DNA from: Microbacterium pygmaeum
Lineage (GTDB): Bacteria; Actinomycetota; Actinomycetes; Actinomycetales; Microbacteriaceae
DNA: 64,000 nt
Reading direction: 5' to 3'
Assembly: GCF_900100885.1 (NCBI RefSeq)
Contig: NZ_LT629692.1
Location: 1,984,001 to 2,048,000, forward strand
The notes under the pieces were generated by a model that worked only from the letters and a program-made list of their open reading frames with translations, ran no database searches and was not told the DNA's origin. Numbering within the stretch: the stretch's first letter is position 1; each line of letters begins with the position of its first letter. Made by a program: the position numbers and the translations under genes. Positions 42,498-50,794 of this stretch are shown in pieces.

Positions 42498-44114
42498 TCA
42501 GTGGGTGTCCTCGGCCTCGATCTCGGTCCGGTCACCGGACCACAGCGTGTGGAACGTGCCCTCCTTGTCGATGCGCTTGTACGTGTGCGCCCCGAAGAAG
42601 TCGCGCTGACCCTGGACGAGCGCGGCGGGGAGGCGCTCGGCGCGCAGACCGTCGTAGTACGACAGCGACGACGAGAAGGCGGGAGCAGGGATCCCGGCCG
42701 CGGCGGCGGTCGAGACGATGCGACGCCACGAATCCTGTGCGCGGCCCAGGGCCTCGACGAAGTACGGAGCGGTCAGCAGGACGGGCAGGTCGGGGGTCTG
42801 CGCGTACGCGTCGGAGATGCGGTTGAGGAACTGCGCGCGGATGATGCACCCTCCGCGCCAGATCTTCGCGATCGCGCCGAGGTCGATCGTCCACCCGTAC
42901 TGGGCGGCTCCGGCGCGGATCTCGTCGAATCCCTGCGAATAGGCGACGATCTTCGACGCGTACAGGGCGAGTCGCACATCCTCGATGAACGTCTCGGCAT
43001 CCTGCGCGGTCACGCCGAACTCAGTCCCCGAGCTCGCCGAGGGGCCTGGGAGCTCCCGTGACACGGCGCGCTGCTCCGGGTGGGAGGAGAGCGAACGGGC
43101 GAAGACGGCTTCGGCGATTCCCGACACCGGCACGCCGAGGTCCAGGGCCGTCTGCACGGTCCATGCACCCGTGCCCTTGGCGCCGGCCTGGTCGAGGATC
43201 ACATCGACGAGGGGGAGGCCGGTCGCGGCATCCGTCTGACGCAGCACCTCCGCGGTGATCTCGATCAGGTACGACTCCAGCTCCCCGGTGTTCCACTCCG
43301 CGAAGACGTCGGCGATCTCCGCGGGGGTCCTGCCGGTTCCGCGCCGGATCAGGTCGTACGCCTCCGCGATCAGCTGCATGTCGGCGTACTCGATGCCGTT
43401 GTGCACCATCTTGACGAAGTGGCCGGCACCGTCGTGGCCGACGTGCGTCACGCACGGTTCACCCTCGGCGATCGCGGCGATCGATTTGAGGATCGGTCCG
43501 AGCGTCACCCACGACTCATCTGAGCCGCCGGGCATGATCGAGGGTCCGAGCAGCGCACCCTCCTCACCGCCGGAGATGCCGGCGCCGACGAAATTGATCC
43601 CCGTCTCGCGGACCGCCTTCTCACGCCGGATCGTGTCGGTGAACAGGGCATTGCCACCGTCCACGATGATGTCTCCCGGCTCGAACACGTTCACGAGCGC
43701 GTCGATGACGGCATCCGTGCCCTTGCCCGCCTTGACCATGATGATCGCGGTGCGGGGCTTGTGGAGCGAGTCGGCGAAGTCCTCGTACGAGAATGCCGGG
43801 ACGAACTCGGCCTCGGGGTGCGCCTGGACCAGATGCTCGGTCTTGTCCGAGCTGCGGTTGAAGATCGCGACAGTGTTGCCCTCGCGGCTGGCGAGGTTGC
43901 GCGCGAGGTTGGACCCCATCACCGCGAGGCCGACCACCCCGATGTTCGCGCTCGGCTCGACCGGACTCTGGCCGCCCGCCTCAGGCGTGGGACGCGAGAC
44001 GTCTTCGGGCTGCGGGGCAGCCTCGTGCGCATCCGCGGATGCCGGGTCCTGGTCTCGATCGTGCGAGACGTTCGTGTCTGCGGCGGCGGTCGGGGAGGAA
44101 TCGTTCGAAGACAC
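42498..44114 (-). CDS. gnd: 6-phosphogluconate dehydrogenase (decarboxylating), with N-terminal extension
   Basis: This 538-residue enzyme makes ribulose-5-phosphate and reduced cofactor in the oxidative pentose phosphate pathway. The family region starts at residue 57 with IGVVGLAVMGSNLA and includes NRSSDKTEHL, AGISGGEEGALLGPS, HNGIEYADMQLIAEAYD and the C-terminal RDFFGAHTYKR. The first 56 residues are a Ser/Asp/Pro/Glu-rich, probably disordered extension unlike the usual family start. GTG 44114 has AGGAG five bases upstream, and no good start exists near residue 56, so the extension looks real. A GPSASSGTEF repeat insertion follows SRELP. Confidence 0.93.
   Translation of the reverse strand: MSSNDSSPTAAADTNVSHDRDQDPASADAHEAAPQPEDVSRPTPEAGGQSPVEPSANIGVVGLAVMGSNLARNLASREGNTVAIFNRSSDKTEHLVQAHPEAEFVPAFSYEDFADSLHKPRTAIIMVKAGKGTDAVIDALVNVFEPGDIIVDGGNALFTDTIRREKAVRETGINFVGAGISGGEEGALLGPSIMPGGSDESWVTLGPILKSIAAIAEGEPCVTHVGHDGAGHFVKMVHNGIEYADMQLIAEAYDLIRRGTGRTPAEIADVFAEWNTGELESYLIEITAEVLRQTDAATGLPLVDVILDQAGAKGTGAWTVQTALDLGVPVSGIAEAVFARSLSSHPEQRAVSRELPGPSASSGTEFGVTAQDAETFIEDVRLALYASKIVAYSQGFDEIRAGAAQYGWTIDLGAIAKIWRGGCIIRAQFLNRISDAYAQTPDLPVLLTAPYFVEALGRAQDSWRRIVSTAAAAGIPAPAFSSSLSYYDGLRAERLPAALVQGQRDFFGAHTYKRIDKEGTFHTLWSGDRTEIEAEDTH
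43023..43046. repeat. REP-like repeat embedded in gnd
   Basis: The 24-bp segment with CCCCGAGCTCGCCGAGGGGC, read on the minus strand, encodes GPSASSGTE in Gnd. Its sequence is an imperfect palindrome related to the copies in tatD and the ABC-F gene. Confidence 0.5.
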
Positions 44115-44184
44115 ACGGGCTCCTGTTGTCGGCAGTGGGATGCTTCGAGCCTATCGCCGCCGGTCGCATGCGCCCGAGCGTGTT

Positions 44185-44310
44185 TCAGTCCTTGCGGTAC
44201 CCCGCACGACCCATCGACCAGAACGCGAAGACGGTTCCGATCAGGCCCAGCCCGGCGATCGCGCCGATGACGCCGAGCATGATGAACGAGGCGGTCTGGC
44301 TGTCGATCAT
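44185..44310 (-). CDS. Small single-span membrane protein (41 residues)
   Basis: The protein starts MIDSQTASFIMLGVIGAIAG, has one hydrophobic helix from about residue 9 to 31 and ends SMGRAGYRKD, so the basic end should face the cytosol. GGAGG stands at good distance before ATG 44310; upstream in-frame codons are not needed. It lies between gnd and the rplY leader and is transcribed away from rplY. I do not recognise the family. Confidence 0.7.
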   Translation of the reverse strand: MIDSQTASFIMLGVIGAIAGLGLIGTVFAFWSMGRAGYRKD

Positions 44311-44379
44311 GTGTCCTCCGGGTGAGAAAGGGCGGGCGTGATCATCGTAGCCGTGCGCTGGGAAACCCGCTGGCGCTGG

Positions 44380-44574
44380 TAGACTGGGCAATTGAACTTC
44401 GGCGAGGGATGCCTCGCGACCTGTCTGACGGCCGGTTGCGGAATCCGTGATCGACGCAGTGATGCAGGCTCACGGCTTTCCTCACGCGCTCGCGTTCGAG
44501 TCGAATGCAACCCCAATACCTGGGCCTGAGGCCCGCATACAGAACGGGCCGTGCGCCCGCTAGGAGAACCCATC
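44380..44574 (+). promoter_or_regulatory. rplY: Promoter and long structured 5' leader of rplY
   Basis: TAGACT at 44380-44385 predicts transcription from about 44392, leaving a leader of about 183 bases, far longer than others in this window. Hairpins visible are GCGAGG/CCTCGC (44402-44417), GGGCC/GGCCC (44522-44534) and CGGGC/GCCCG (44545-44559), the last ending two bases before the Shine-Dalgarno AGGAG (44562-44566). GGCCC at 44530-44534 can instead pair with GGGCC at 44546-44550, which would dissolve both neighbouring hairpins. This suggests control of L25 translation, perhaps by L25 itself or another ligand. Confidence 0.5.
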
Positions 44575-45231
44575 ATGGCTGCCGCCACCAAGACCGCCGA
44601 CACCGAGTCCGACACGAAGGTCCACGCCGAACTGCGTGAGAACTTCGGCAAGGGCTTCGCCCGCCGCCTGCGCGCCGCCGGCAAGATCCCCGCCGTCATC
44701 TACGGCCACGGCACCGAGCCGGTGCACGTCGCCCTTCCGGGCCACCAGGTCGCGCTGCTGATCCGTCGCGCCAACGTCGTGCTCGAGCTCGACGTCAACG
44801 GCACCGAGCGGCTCACCCTGGTCAAGGACGTCCAGAAGGACCCCGTGCACCAGATCATCGAGCACATCGACCTCCTGGTCGTCCGCAAGGGCGAGAAGGT
44901 CCAGGTCGATGTCCCCGTCACCGCCGTCGGCGAGTCCGCGGCCGGCACCATCGTCGCCCAGGACGCCAACACGGTGCTCCTCGAGGTCGAGGCCACCCAC
45001 ATCCCCGAGCGCATCGAGGTCAGCATCGAGGGCCTCGAGGAGGGCACGCACATCACGGCTGCCGACCTCGTCCTCCCGCAGGGCGCCGCGCTTGCCGTCG
45101 ACCCGGAGACGCTGATCATCGCGATCTCCGCGCCGTCCAGCGACGCCGACGAGATCGCCGAGGCCGACGCGGCCGTCGCCGCCGAGCAGGCCGAGGAGTC
45201 GGAAGAGACCAAGGAGGCCGACGCCGAGTAG
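44575..45231 (+). CDS. rplY: 50S ribosomal protein L25 (Ctc/TL5 type)
   Basis: This 218-residue protein binds 5S rRNA. The N-terminal L25 domain has AELRENFGKGFARRLRAAGK and IPAVIYGHG, and the C-terminal Ctc/TL5 domain includes VDVPVTAVGESAAGTI and ATHIPERIEVSI. An acidic Ala/Glu tail of about 30 residues closes the chain. ATG 44575 has AGGAG at 44562-44566; an in-frame ATG eight codons upstream lacks support. It is followed by a terminator and then pth, a conserved pairing. Confidence 0.96.
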   Translation: MAAATKTADTESDTKVHAELRENFGKGFARRLRAAGKIPAVIYGHGTEPVHVALPGHQVALLIRRANVVLELDVNGTERLTLVKDVQKDPVHQIIEHIDLLVVRKGEKVQVDVPVTAVGESAAGTIVAQDANTVLLEVEATHIPERIEVSIEGLEEGTHITAADLVLPQGAALAVDPETLIIAISAPSSDADEIAEADAAVAAEQAEESEETKEADAE

Positions 45232-45246
45232 TCGACGTCGTCCGCA

Positions 45247-45280
45247 GCCCGTCCCCGCATTATTGTGGGGGCGGGCTTCG
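45247..45280 (+). terminator. Terminator between rplY and pth
   Basis: GCCCGTCCCCGCA pairs with the segment ending GGGGGCGGGC around a short AT-containing loop, followed by TTCGTCGTTC. The stem is about 12 bp with one or two wobbles. The Shine-Dalgarno for pth lies beyond it, so partial read-through may feed pth. Confidence 0.65.
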
Positions 45281-45313
45281 TCGTTCGATGCCCGGGAGGC
45301 GGAGGAACCGGCA

Positions 45314-45898
45314 ATGGCCGACACCTGGCTCATCGTCGGATTGGGAAACCCAGGCCCGCGATACGAGGCGACCCGGCACAACGTCGGTCAGATGGTCATC
45401 GACGAGCTGGCGGTCCGCCGCGGCGAGTCCTTCAAGGTGCACAAGGCGGGTGCCCGCGTGGCGGAGACGTGGCTGCGCCCGGGCGGGCCGAAGCTCGTCC
45501 TGGCGAAGCCGAACACCTTCATGAACGTGTCCGGGGGTCCGGTCGCCAACCTCGCCAAGTTCTACGGCATCGAGGCCGACCACGTGATCGTGCTGCACGA
45601 CGAGCTGGACATCCCTTTCGACACCATCAAGCTCAAGACCGGCGGCGGCCACGGCGGCCACAACGGCGTGCGTGATGTCGCCAAGGCGCTGGACACCCCC
45701 GACTTCGCGCGGGTGCGGATCGGGATCGGGCGACCGATCGGACGACAGGACCCTGCCGACTGGGTCCTGGATCCGTTCGGCGCGGCCGAGCGCAAGAACC
45801 TGCCGGTGCTGCTGGCCGACGCGGCCGATGCCGCCGAGCAGGTCGTGGACGAGGGGCTCCTCGCCGCCCAGCAGAAGCATCACGCGCCGCGCGCGTGA
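45314..45898 (+). CDS. pth: Peptidyl-tRNA hydrolase
   Basis: This 194-residue enzyme releases peptides from prematurely dropped peptidyl-tRNAs. GLGNPGPRYEATRHNVG (residues 9-25) contains the catalytic His22, KPNTFMNVSGG the conserved Asn and Met, and VLHDELDIPFDTIKLK the catalytic Asp. GGGHGGHNGVRD follows as expected. ATG 45314 follows GGAGG; upstream in-frame codons overlap the terminator. The length is normal for the family. Confidence 0.97.
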   Translation: MADTWLIVGLGNPGPRYEATRHNVGQMVIDELAVRRGESFKVHKAGARVAETWLRPGGPKLVLAKPNTFMNVSGGPVANLAKFYGIEADHVIVLHDELDIPFDTIKLKTGGGHGGHNGVRDVAKALDTPDFARVRIGIGRPIGRQDPADWVLDPFGAAERKNLPVLLADAADAAEQVVDEGLLAAQQKHHAPRA

Positions 45899-45910
45899 CC
45901 GCCGCGGCGC

Positions 45911-46453
45911 TCAGGCGCCGAGCGGGGTGGCCGAGGAGGCGATGCCGGTGGCGAACAGTCCCCACAGCGCGACGCCGTAGATCACCGGACCGGCGACGGC
46001 GATCACGACGGCGGTGATGCCCCAGCCGCGCCCGCGGTTCTTCGCGATCGCGACGATGCCCTGCACGATCGCCCAGACACCGAGCACCGTTCCCACCCAG
46101 AAGGACACCTCGGCAAGCAGCACCCATGCCCGCACCGGGCTCAACAGCGCGAAGTCGAAATCCGCCCCGGCCGGTGCGAGCTGGGTGGCGAGCTGATCGC
46201 CCGTGCCGATCCCGATCTGGAATCCCGCGACCGCCGCGACGATCGAGGCGCCGACAGCGGCGATCAGGCCGAGCACGAAGGCGACGATCCCGAGTGCGGA
46301 TCCGCCGGCGGCACGGGCGGGCGGGACGGCCGGCATCGGAGGAATCTGCTGCGGGGTCCACGGCCCATACCCCTGCGGAGGAGGCGCGTAGCCGGCCGGC
46401 GGGGCGTAGACGTGATGCGGCGCCGGGGGCGGCGGTCCGACGGGTTCGCTCAC
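45911..46453 (-). CDS. DUF4190-like small membrane protein with Pro-rich N-terminus
   Basis: This 180-residue protein starts with about 47 residues rich in Pro, Ala and Gly (cytosolic, disordered), followed by three or four membrane segments: ALGIVAFVLGLIAAVGASIV, AWVLLAEVSFWVGTVLGVWA, and WGITAVVIAVAGPVIYGVAL. The DUF4190 fold is common in actinobacterial membrane proteins of unknown role. GTG 46453 lies 6 bases after TAGGAT on the minus strand, a leaderless start. It converges on pth with 12 bp between the ends and diverges from mfd. Confidence 0.78.
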   Translation of the reverse strand: MSEPVGPPPPAPHHVYAPPAGYAPPPQGYGPWTPQQIPPMPAVPPARAAGGSALGIVAFVLGLIAAVGASIVAAVAGFQIGIGTGDQLATQLAPAGADFDFALLSPVRAWVLLAEVSFWVGTVLGVWAIVQGIVAIAKNRGRGWGITAVVIAVAGPVIYGVALWGLFATGIASSATPLGA

Positions 46454-46459
46454 GGTCTC

Positions 46460-46495
46460 ATCCTAGGAGCCGACGTCTGCCGTCGCCGATAGACT
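46460..46495. promoter_or_regulatory. Divergent leaderless promoters of DUF4190 gene and mfd
   Basis: TAGGAT (46465 to 46460, minus) stands 6 bases before the DUF4190 GTG and TAGACT (46490-46495, plus) 6 bases before the mfd GTG. The start codons are 48 bp apart, so the two polymerase footprints overlap. Confidence 0.55.
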
Positions 46496-46501
46496 TTCCC
46501 G

Positions 46502-49500
46502 GTGACAGTTCCCGGGATCGTGCGCGCCCTCGAACAGGCTGAGTCGTTCCGGGATGCCTCGGCCGCAGCATCCGTCGATGCCGACTTCTCCCTGGTCGAA
46601 GGCCTGACCGCACCGCTGCTTTCCGCCCTGCTGGAGCGACGGCGGGCGGCGGGGAAGTCCGGCGCCCTGCTCGTGGTCACGCCGACCGGGCGGCGCGCCG
46701 ACGCCCTCGGGCCCGCGCTGGGGGCGCTGCTTCCCGGCTCTGAGGTGCTGCATTTCCCCGCGTGGGAGACGCTGCCGCACGAGCGACTGAGCCCGTCGCC
46801 GGAGATCGTCGGGCGGCGTCTGGAGGTGCTCGGCCACATCGCACGGTGGACGGGGGAGACTCCGCTCATCATCACGGCATCGGTGCGCGGCGCGATCCAG
46901 CCGCTGGCGCCGGGGCTCACCGAGGCTGAGCCGGTCGCGCTGCGGGTCGGCGGGCGCGGGTACGACCTCACCGAGATCACCCTGCGGCTGATCGAGCTCG
47001 CCTATCACCGCGTCGACATGGTGTCGCGTCGAGGCGAGTTCGCCGTGCGCGGCGGCATCCTGGATGTCTTCCCGCCGACGGCACCGCATCCGTTCCGCAT
47101 CGAGTTCTTCGGCGACGAGGTCGAGCAGATCCGCGCCTTCTCCGTCGCCGATCAGCGGTCGCTGCCGGGCGATGTGAGCGACGTGGAATTCGTGGCCAGT
47201 CGCGAGCTGCTGCTGACCCCGCAGGTGCGCGCACGCGCACTGCGCCTGAAGGACGAATTCCCGGGTGTGCGCGGCATGCTCGAGAAGATGGCCGAGGGCA
47301 TCCCCGTGGAGGGGATGGAGTCGCTGCTGCCGGCCCTGGTCGACTCGCTGGTGACGCTCGTGGACTACCTGCCGCGCGACGCCGCCGTCGCGCTGGTCGA
47401 CCCGGAGCGCTCGGTCACGCGCGCGATCACGCTCGGGGAGACGAACCGGGAGTTCCTCGACGCGGCGTGGAACGCCGCGACCGCCGGCGCTGATACGCCC
47501 ATCGACCTGGGCGCGGGTGACTTCGTGACGCTGCCCCGCCTGCGCGAGGACGCGCACGAGCGCGGCGACGTGTGGTGGACGCTCAGCGCGTTCGACTCGG
47601 GCGCCGCCGATGCGGCAGCCGAAGGGCTGCTGGACATCGACCACGCGCTCGAGCGGGCCGCGGCGATCCGCGTTCCCGGCACTCCGGTCCCCTCGTTCCA
47701 GGGGAACATCGACGGTGCGACGGCGCACGTCGGAGAACTCCTCAACGACGGATGGCGGGTCGTGGTCGCTGCATCCGGACCGGGGCTCGTCGACCGCGCA
47801 CGCGACGTCCTCGCCGAACGCGGCATCGCCGCCCGCCGCGTCGATGATCTCGGCACGGAGCCCGAGGCCGGTGTCGCCCACGTCGTGCTCTCGCCCCTCG
47901 AGCGCGGATTCGAGGTGCCCGACGCCAAGGTCGCAGTGCTCACCGAGACCGAGTTCTACGGTCGCACGATCGGCGGCGACCAGCGTCTCGTGAAGAAGCT
48001 CGCATCGCGTCGGCGCAACGTCGTCGACCCGCTCCAGCTCAAGAACGGCGACTACGTGGTGCACGCGACGCACGGCATCGGCCGATTCGTCGAGCTCACC
48101 CAGCGCGAGGTCTCCAGCGGCGGTCGCAATGCCGTCAAGAGCAAGCGCGAGTACCTCGTGCTCGAGTACGCGCCGTCCAAGCGCGGGTTTCCGGGCGACA
48201 AGCTGTACGTTCCCACCGATCAGCTGGACCTGCTCTCGCGCTACGTCGGCGGCGAGGCGCCGGCGCTCTCCAAGATGGGCGGCAGCGACTGGGCGCAGGC
48301 GAAGGGGCGCGCGCGCAAGGCGGTGCGCGACATCGCGGTCGAGCTGGTGAAGCTGTACTCGGCCCGCATGGCCGCCAAGGGTCACGCCTTCGGTCCGGAC
48401 ACGCCGTGGCAGCGCGAGCTCGAGGAGGCGTTCCCGTTCGCCGAGACGCCCGACCAGCTGCAGACGATCGACGAGATCAAAGCCGACATGGAGAAGCCGA
48501 TCCCGATGGACCGGCTGCTCTCCGGCGACGTCGGGTTCGGCAAGACCGAGGTCGCCGTCCGCGCTGCGTTCAAGGCCATCCAGGACGGCAAGCAGGTGGC
48601 CATGCTCGTGCCGACCACGCTGCTGGTCAAACAGCACCTCGAGACCTTCACCGAGCGCTTCGCCGGGTTCCCGGTGCAGGTCCGTGCGCTGTCGCGGTTC
48701 CAGACCGACAAGCAGGCGCGCGACACGCTCGCCGGCATCACCGACGGCACGGTCGACATGGTGATCGGCACGCACCGGATCCTCACCGAGAACGTGATCT
48801 TCAAAGACCTCGGTCTGATGATCATCGATGAGGAGCAGCGGTTCGGCGTCGAGCACAAGGACAAGCTGAAGAAGCTGAAGACCAACGTCGACATCCTGGC
48901 GATGAGCGCGACGCCGATCCCGCGCACGCTCGAGATGGCGGTCACCGGCATCCGCGAGATGTCGACGCTGCAGACGCCGCCGGAGGACCGGCATCCGATC
49001 CTCACGTTCGTCGGGCCGCGCAACGACAAGCAGATCGCCGCTGCGATCCGTCGCGAACTGCTGCGCGAGGGCCAGGTGTTCTTCGTGCACAACCGGGTCT
49101 CATCGATCCAGCGGGTCGCCGCGCAGTTGGCGGAGCTCGTCCCGGAGGCACGGATCGCGGTCGCGCACGGGCAGATGGGCGAGCACGCGCTCGAGCAGGT
49201 CGTGGACGACTTCTGGGAGCGACGTGCCGACGTCCTGGTCTCCACCACGATCGTGGAGACGGGGCTGGACATCTCCAACGCCAACACGATCATCATCGAC
49301 CGGGCCGACAAGTACGGGCTCTCGCAGCTGCACCAGCTGCGCGGCCGCGTGGGCCGTGCCCGCGAGCGTGCCTATGCGTACTTCCTCTACGACGAGATGA
49401 AGCCGCTGTCCGAGACGGCGGCCGACCGACTCGAGACCATCGCGGTCAACAACGACCTCGGGTCGGGGATGCAGGTCGCGCTGAAAGACCTGGAGCTGCG

Positions 49501-50116
49501 CGGTGCCGGCAACCTGCTGGGTGCCGAGCAGGCGGGACACATCGCCGGTGTCGGCTTCGATCTGTACCTGCGGATGATCGGCGAGGCCGTCTCGGCGTTC
49601 CGCGGCGATGAGGTGGAGGGACCCACCGAACTCCGCCTCGAGCTGCCGGTGCAGGCTCGGATCCCCGAGTCGTACATCGACAGCGAGCGCCTGCGTCTGG
49701 AGGCGTACCAGAAGCTCTCGGCGGCGGCAGCGGCCACCGCCAAGGACGATGCGATCGATCTCGTCGTCGAGGAGCTGCGCGACCGCTACGGCGATCTGCC
49801 GGCCGAGGCGGAGGGTCTGCTCGCGGTCGCGAGCCTGCGTCGCCGCGCCGCGCAGTCGGGCCTGTCGGACGTCGTGGCGATGGGACCGAACCTGCGCATC
49901 GCGCCCGCCGATCTGCCGGATTCACTGCGCGTCAGGCTGCAGCGGCTGTATCCCAAGGCGAAGCTGCTGGCCGGTGGTGACGCGCTGGTGGTGCCGATGC
50001 CCCGCAGCGGTGATGACCCGCTGGGGGACGCGGAGCTGATCGCCTGGGTGCGCCAGCTGCTGGACCAGCTCTTCCCGGTGCCCGCTGCAGCGGAGGTCGC
50101 ACGGGAGCCGGCCTGA
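46502..50116 (+). CDS. mfd: Transcription-repair coupling factor Mfd
   Basis: This 1204-residue ATP-dependent translocase removes stalled RNA polymerase and recruits UvrA. The N-terminal UvrB-like part includes HFPAWETLPHERLSPS, the RNA-polymerase-interacting CarD-like domain has YVVHATHGIGRFVEL, and the RecG-like motor has LLSGDVGFGKTEVA, MIIDEEQRFGVEHK, ATPIPRTLEMA and QLHQLRGRVGRA. The C-terminal TRCF domain follows. The length is normal. GTG 46502 lies 6 bases after TAGACT. The next gene, a hexapeptide-repeat protein, is 63 bp away. Confidence 0.97.
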   Translation: MTVPGIVRALEQAESFRDASAAASVDADFSLVEGLTAPLLSALLERRRAAGKSGALLVVTPTGRRADALGPALGALLPGSEVLHFPAWETLPHERLSPSPEIVGRRLEVLGHIARWTGETPLIITASVRGAIQPLAPGLTEAEPVALRVGGRGYDLTEITLRLIELAYHRVDMVSRRGEFAVRGGILDVFPPTAPHPFRIEFFGDEVEQIRAFSVADQRSLPGDVSDVEFVASRELLLTPQVRARALRLKDEFPGVRGMLEKMAEGIPVEGMESLLPALVDSLVTLVDYLPRDAAVALVDPERSVTRAITLGETNREFLDAAWNAATAGADTPIDLGAGDFVTLPRLREDAHERGDVWWTLSAFDSGAADAAAEGLLDIDHALERAAAIRVPGTPVPSFQGNIDGATAHVGELLNDGWRVVVAASGPGLVDRARDVLAERGIAARRVDDLGTEPEAGVAHVVLSPLERGFEVPDAKVAVLTETEFYGRTIGGDQRLVKKLASRRRNVVDPLQLKNGDYVVHATHGIGRFVELTQREVSSGGRNAVKSKREYLVLEYAPSKRGFPGDKLYVPTDQLDLLSRYVGGEAPALSKMGGSDWAQAKGRARKAVRDIAVELVKLYSARMAAKGHAFGPDTPWQRELEEAFPFAETPDQLQTIDEIKADMEKPIPMDRLLSGDVGFGKTEVAVRAAFKAIQDGKQVAMLVPTTLLVKQHLETFTERFAGFPVQVRALSRFQTDKQARDTLAGITDGTVDMVIGTHRILTENVIFKDLGLMIIDEEQRFGVEHKDKLKKLKTNVDILAMSATPIPRTLEMAVTGIREMSTLQTPPEDRHPILTFVGPRNDKQIAAAIRRELLREGQVFFVHNRVSSIQRVAAQLAELVPEARIAVAHGQMGEHALEQVVDDFWERRADVLVSTTIVETGLDISNANTIIIDRADKYGLSQLHQLRGRVGRARERAYAYFLYDEMKPLSETAADRLETIAVNNDLGSGMQVALKDLELRGAGNLLGAEQAGHIAGVGFDLYLRMIGEAVSAFRGDEVEGPTELRLELPVQARIPESYIDSERLRLEAYQKLSAAAAATAKDDAIDLVVEELRDRYGDLPAEAEGLLAVASLRRRAAQSGLSDVVAMGPNLRIAPADLPDSLRVRLQRLYPKAKLLAGGDALVVPMPRSGDDPLGDAELIAWVRQLLDQLFPVPAAAEVAREPA

Positions 50117-50179
50117 CGACGCGGATGCCGGCGGCCGCCGACCCCGCCGCGGTACGCTGACGCCGACCGAGGAGGAACA

Positions 50180-50779
50180 GTGCAGTTCGAGCATCTCGGG
50201 GCACACCCCCGCATCCACCCGACCGCGGTCGTCGCGCCCACAGCCGTCCTCAGCGGCGACGTCCAGATCGGCCCGGAGTGTCAGATCCTGCACGGCGCGG
50301 TGATCACCGCCGAAGGCGGGCCGATCACGCTGGGGGAGCACGTGATCGTGATGGAGAACGCCCTCATCCGTGCGAGCGCCTCGCACGCCGTGCACATCGG
50401 CGATCACACGCTGGTGGGGCCGATGGCGAGCGTCTCGGGGGCGACGATCGGCGACGAGGTGTTCCTGGCCACCGGCACGCGCGTCTTCAACGGCGCCCGT
50501 GTCGGGCGCCGCAGTGAGGTTCGCATCAACGCCGTCGTGCACCTGCGGACCGTGCTGCCGCCCGAGACCGTCGTCCCGATCGGATGGATCGCCGTGGGCG
50601 AGCCGCTGCAGATCCTCTCACCCGATCGGCACGAGGAGATCTGGGAGGCCCAGAAGGAGCTTGACTTCCCGGGCTACATCTTCGGGATCGACCGCGACAC
50701 GCCCGATCTCATGGTGCAGCTCACCGAGCGCTACGGCCGCAGCCTCGCCCGGCACGCACACGACCGCCCGAGCGACTGA
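50180..50779 (+). CDS. Gamma-carbonic-anhydrase-like hexapeptide-repeat protein
   Basis: This 199-residue protein folds as a left-handed beta-helix, seen in isoleucine/valine-spaced repeats such as TAVVAPTAVLSGDVQIGPEC and ITLGEHVIVMENALIR. Candidate metal-binding histidines are present in SASHAVHIGDHT. The YrdA/PaaY/gamma-CA group includes active carbonic anhydrases and inactive relatives; metal binding needs three His, which I cannot place with certainty. GTG 50180 has GAGGAGG upstream. It converges on ppc with a 15-bp gap; both act on CO2/bicarbonate chemistry if the annotation is right. Confidence 0.85.
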   Translation: MQFEHLGAHPRIHPTAVVAPTAVLSGDVQIGPECQILHGAVITAEGGPITLGEHVIVMENALIRASASHAVHIGDHTLVGPMASVSGATIGDEVFLATGTRVFNGARVGRRSEVRINAVVHLRTVLPPETVVPIGWIAVGEPLQILSPDRHEEIWEAQKELDFPGYIFGIDRDTPDLMVQLTERYGRSLARHAHDRPSD

Positions 50780-50794
50780 GCGGTCCGACCCGGC

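Noticed and set aside
46463..49311. Very long minus-strand open frames across mfd (up to 875 codons)
   Set aside because: They mirror the codon phase of mfd, an ordinary effect of high GC; the composition is His/Arg/Gln-rich with no recognisable domain.
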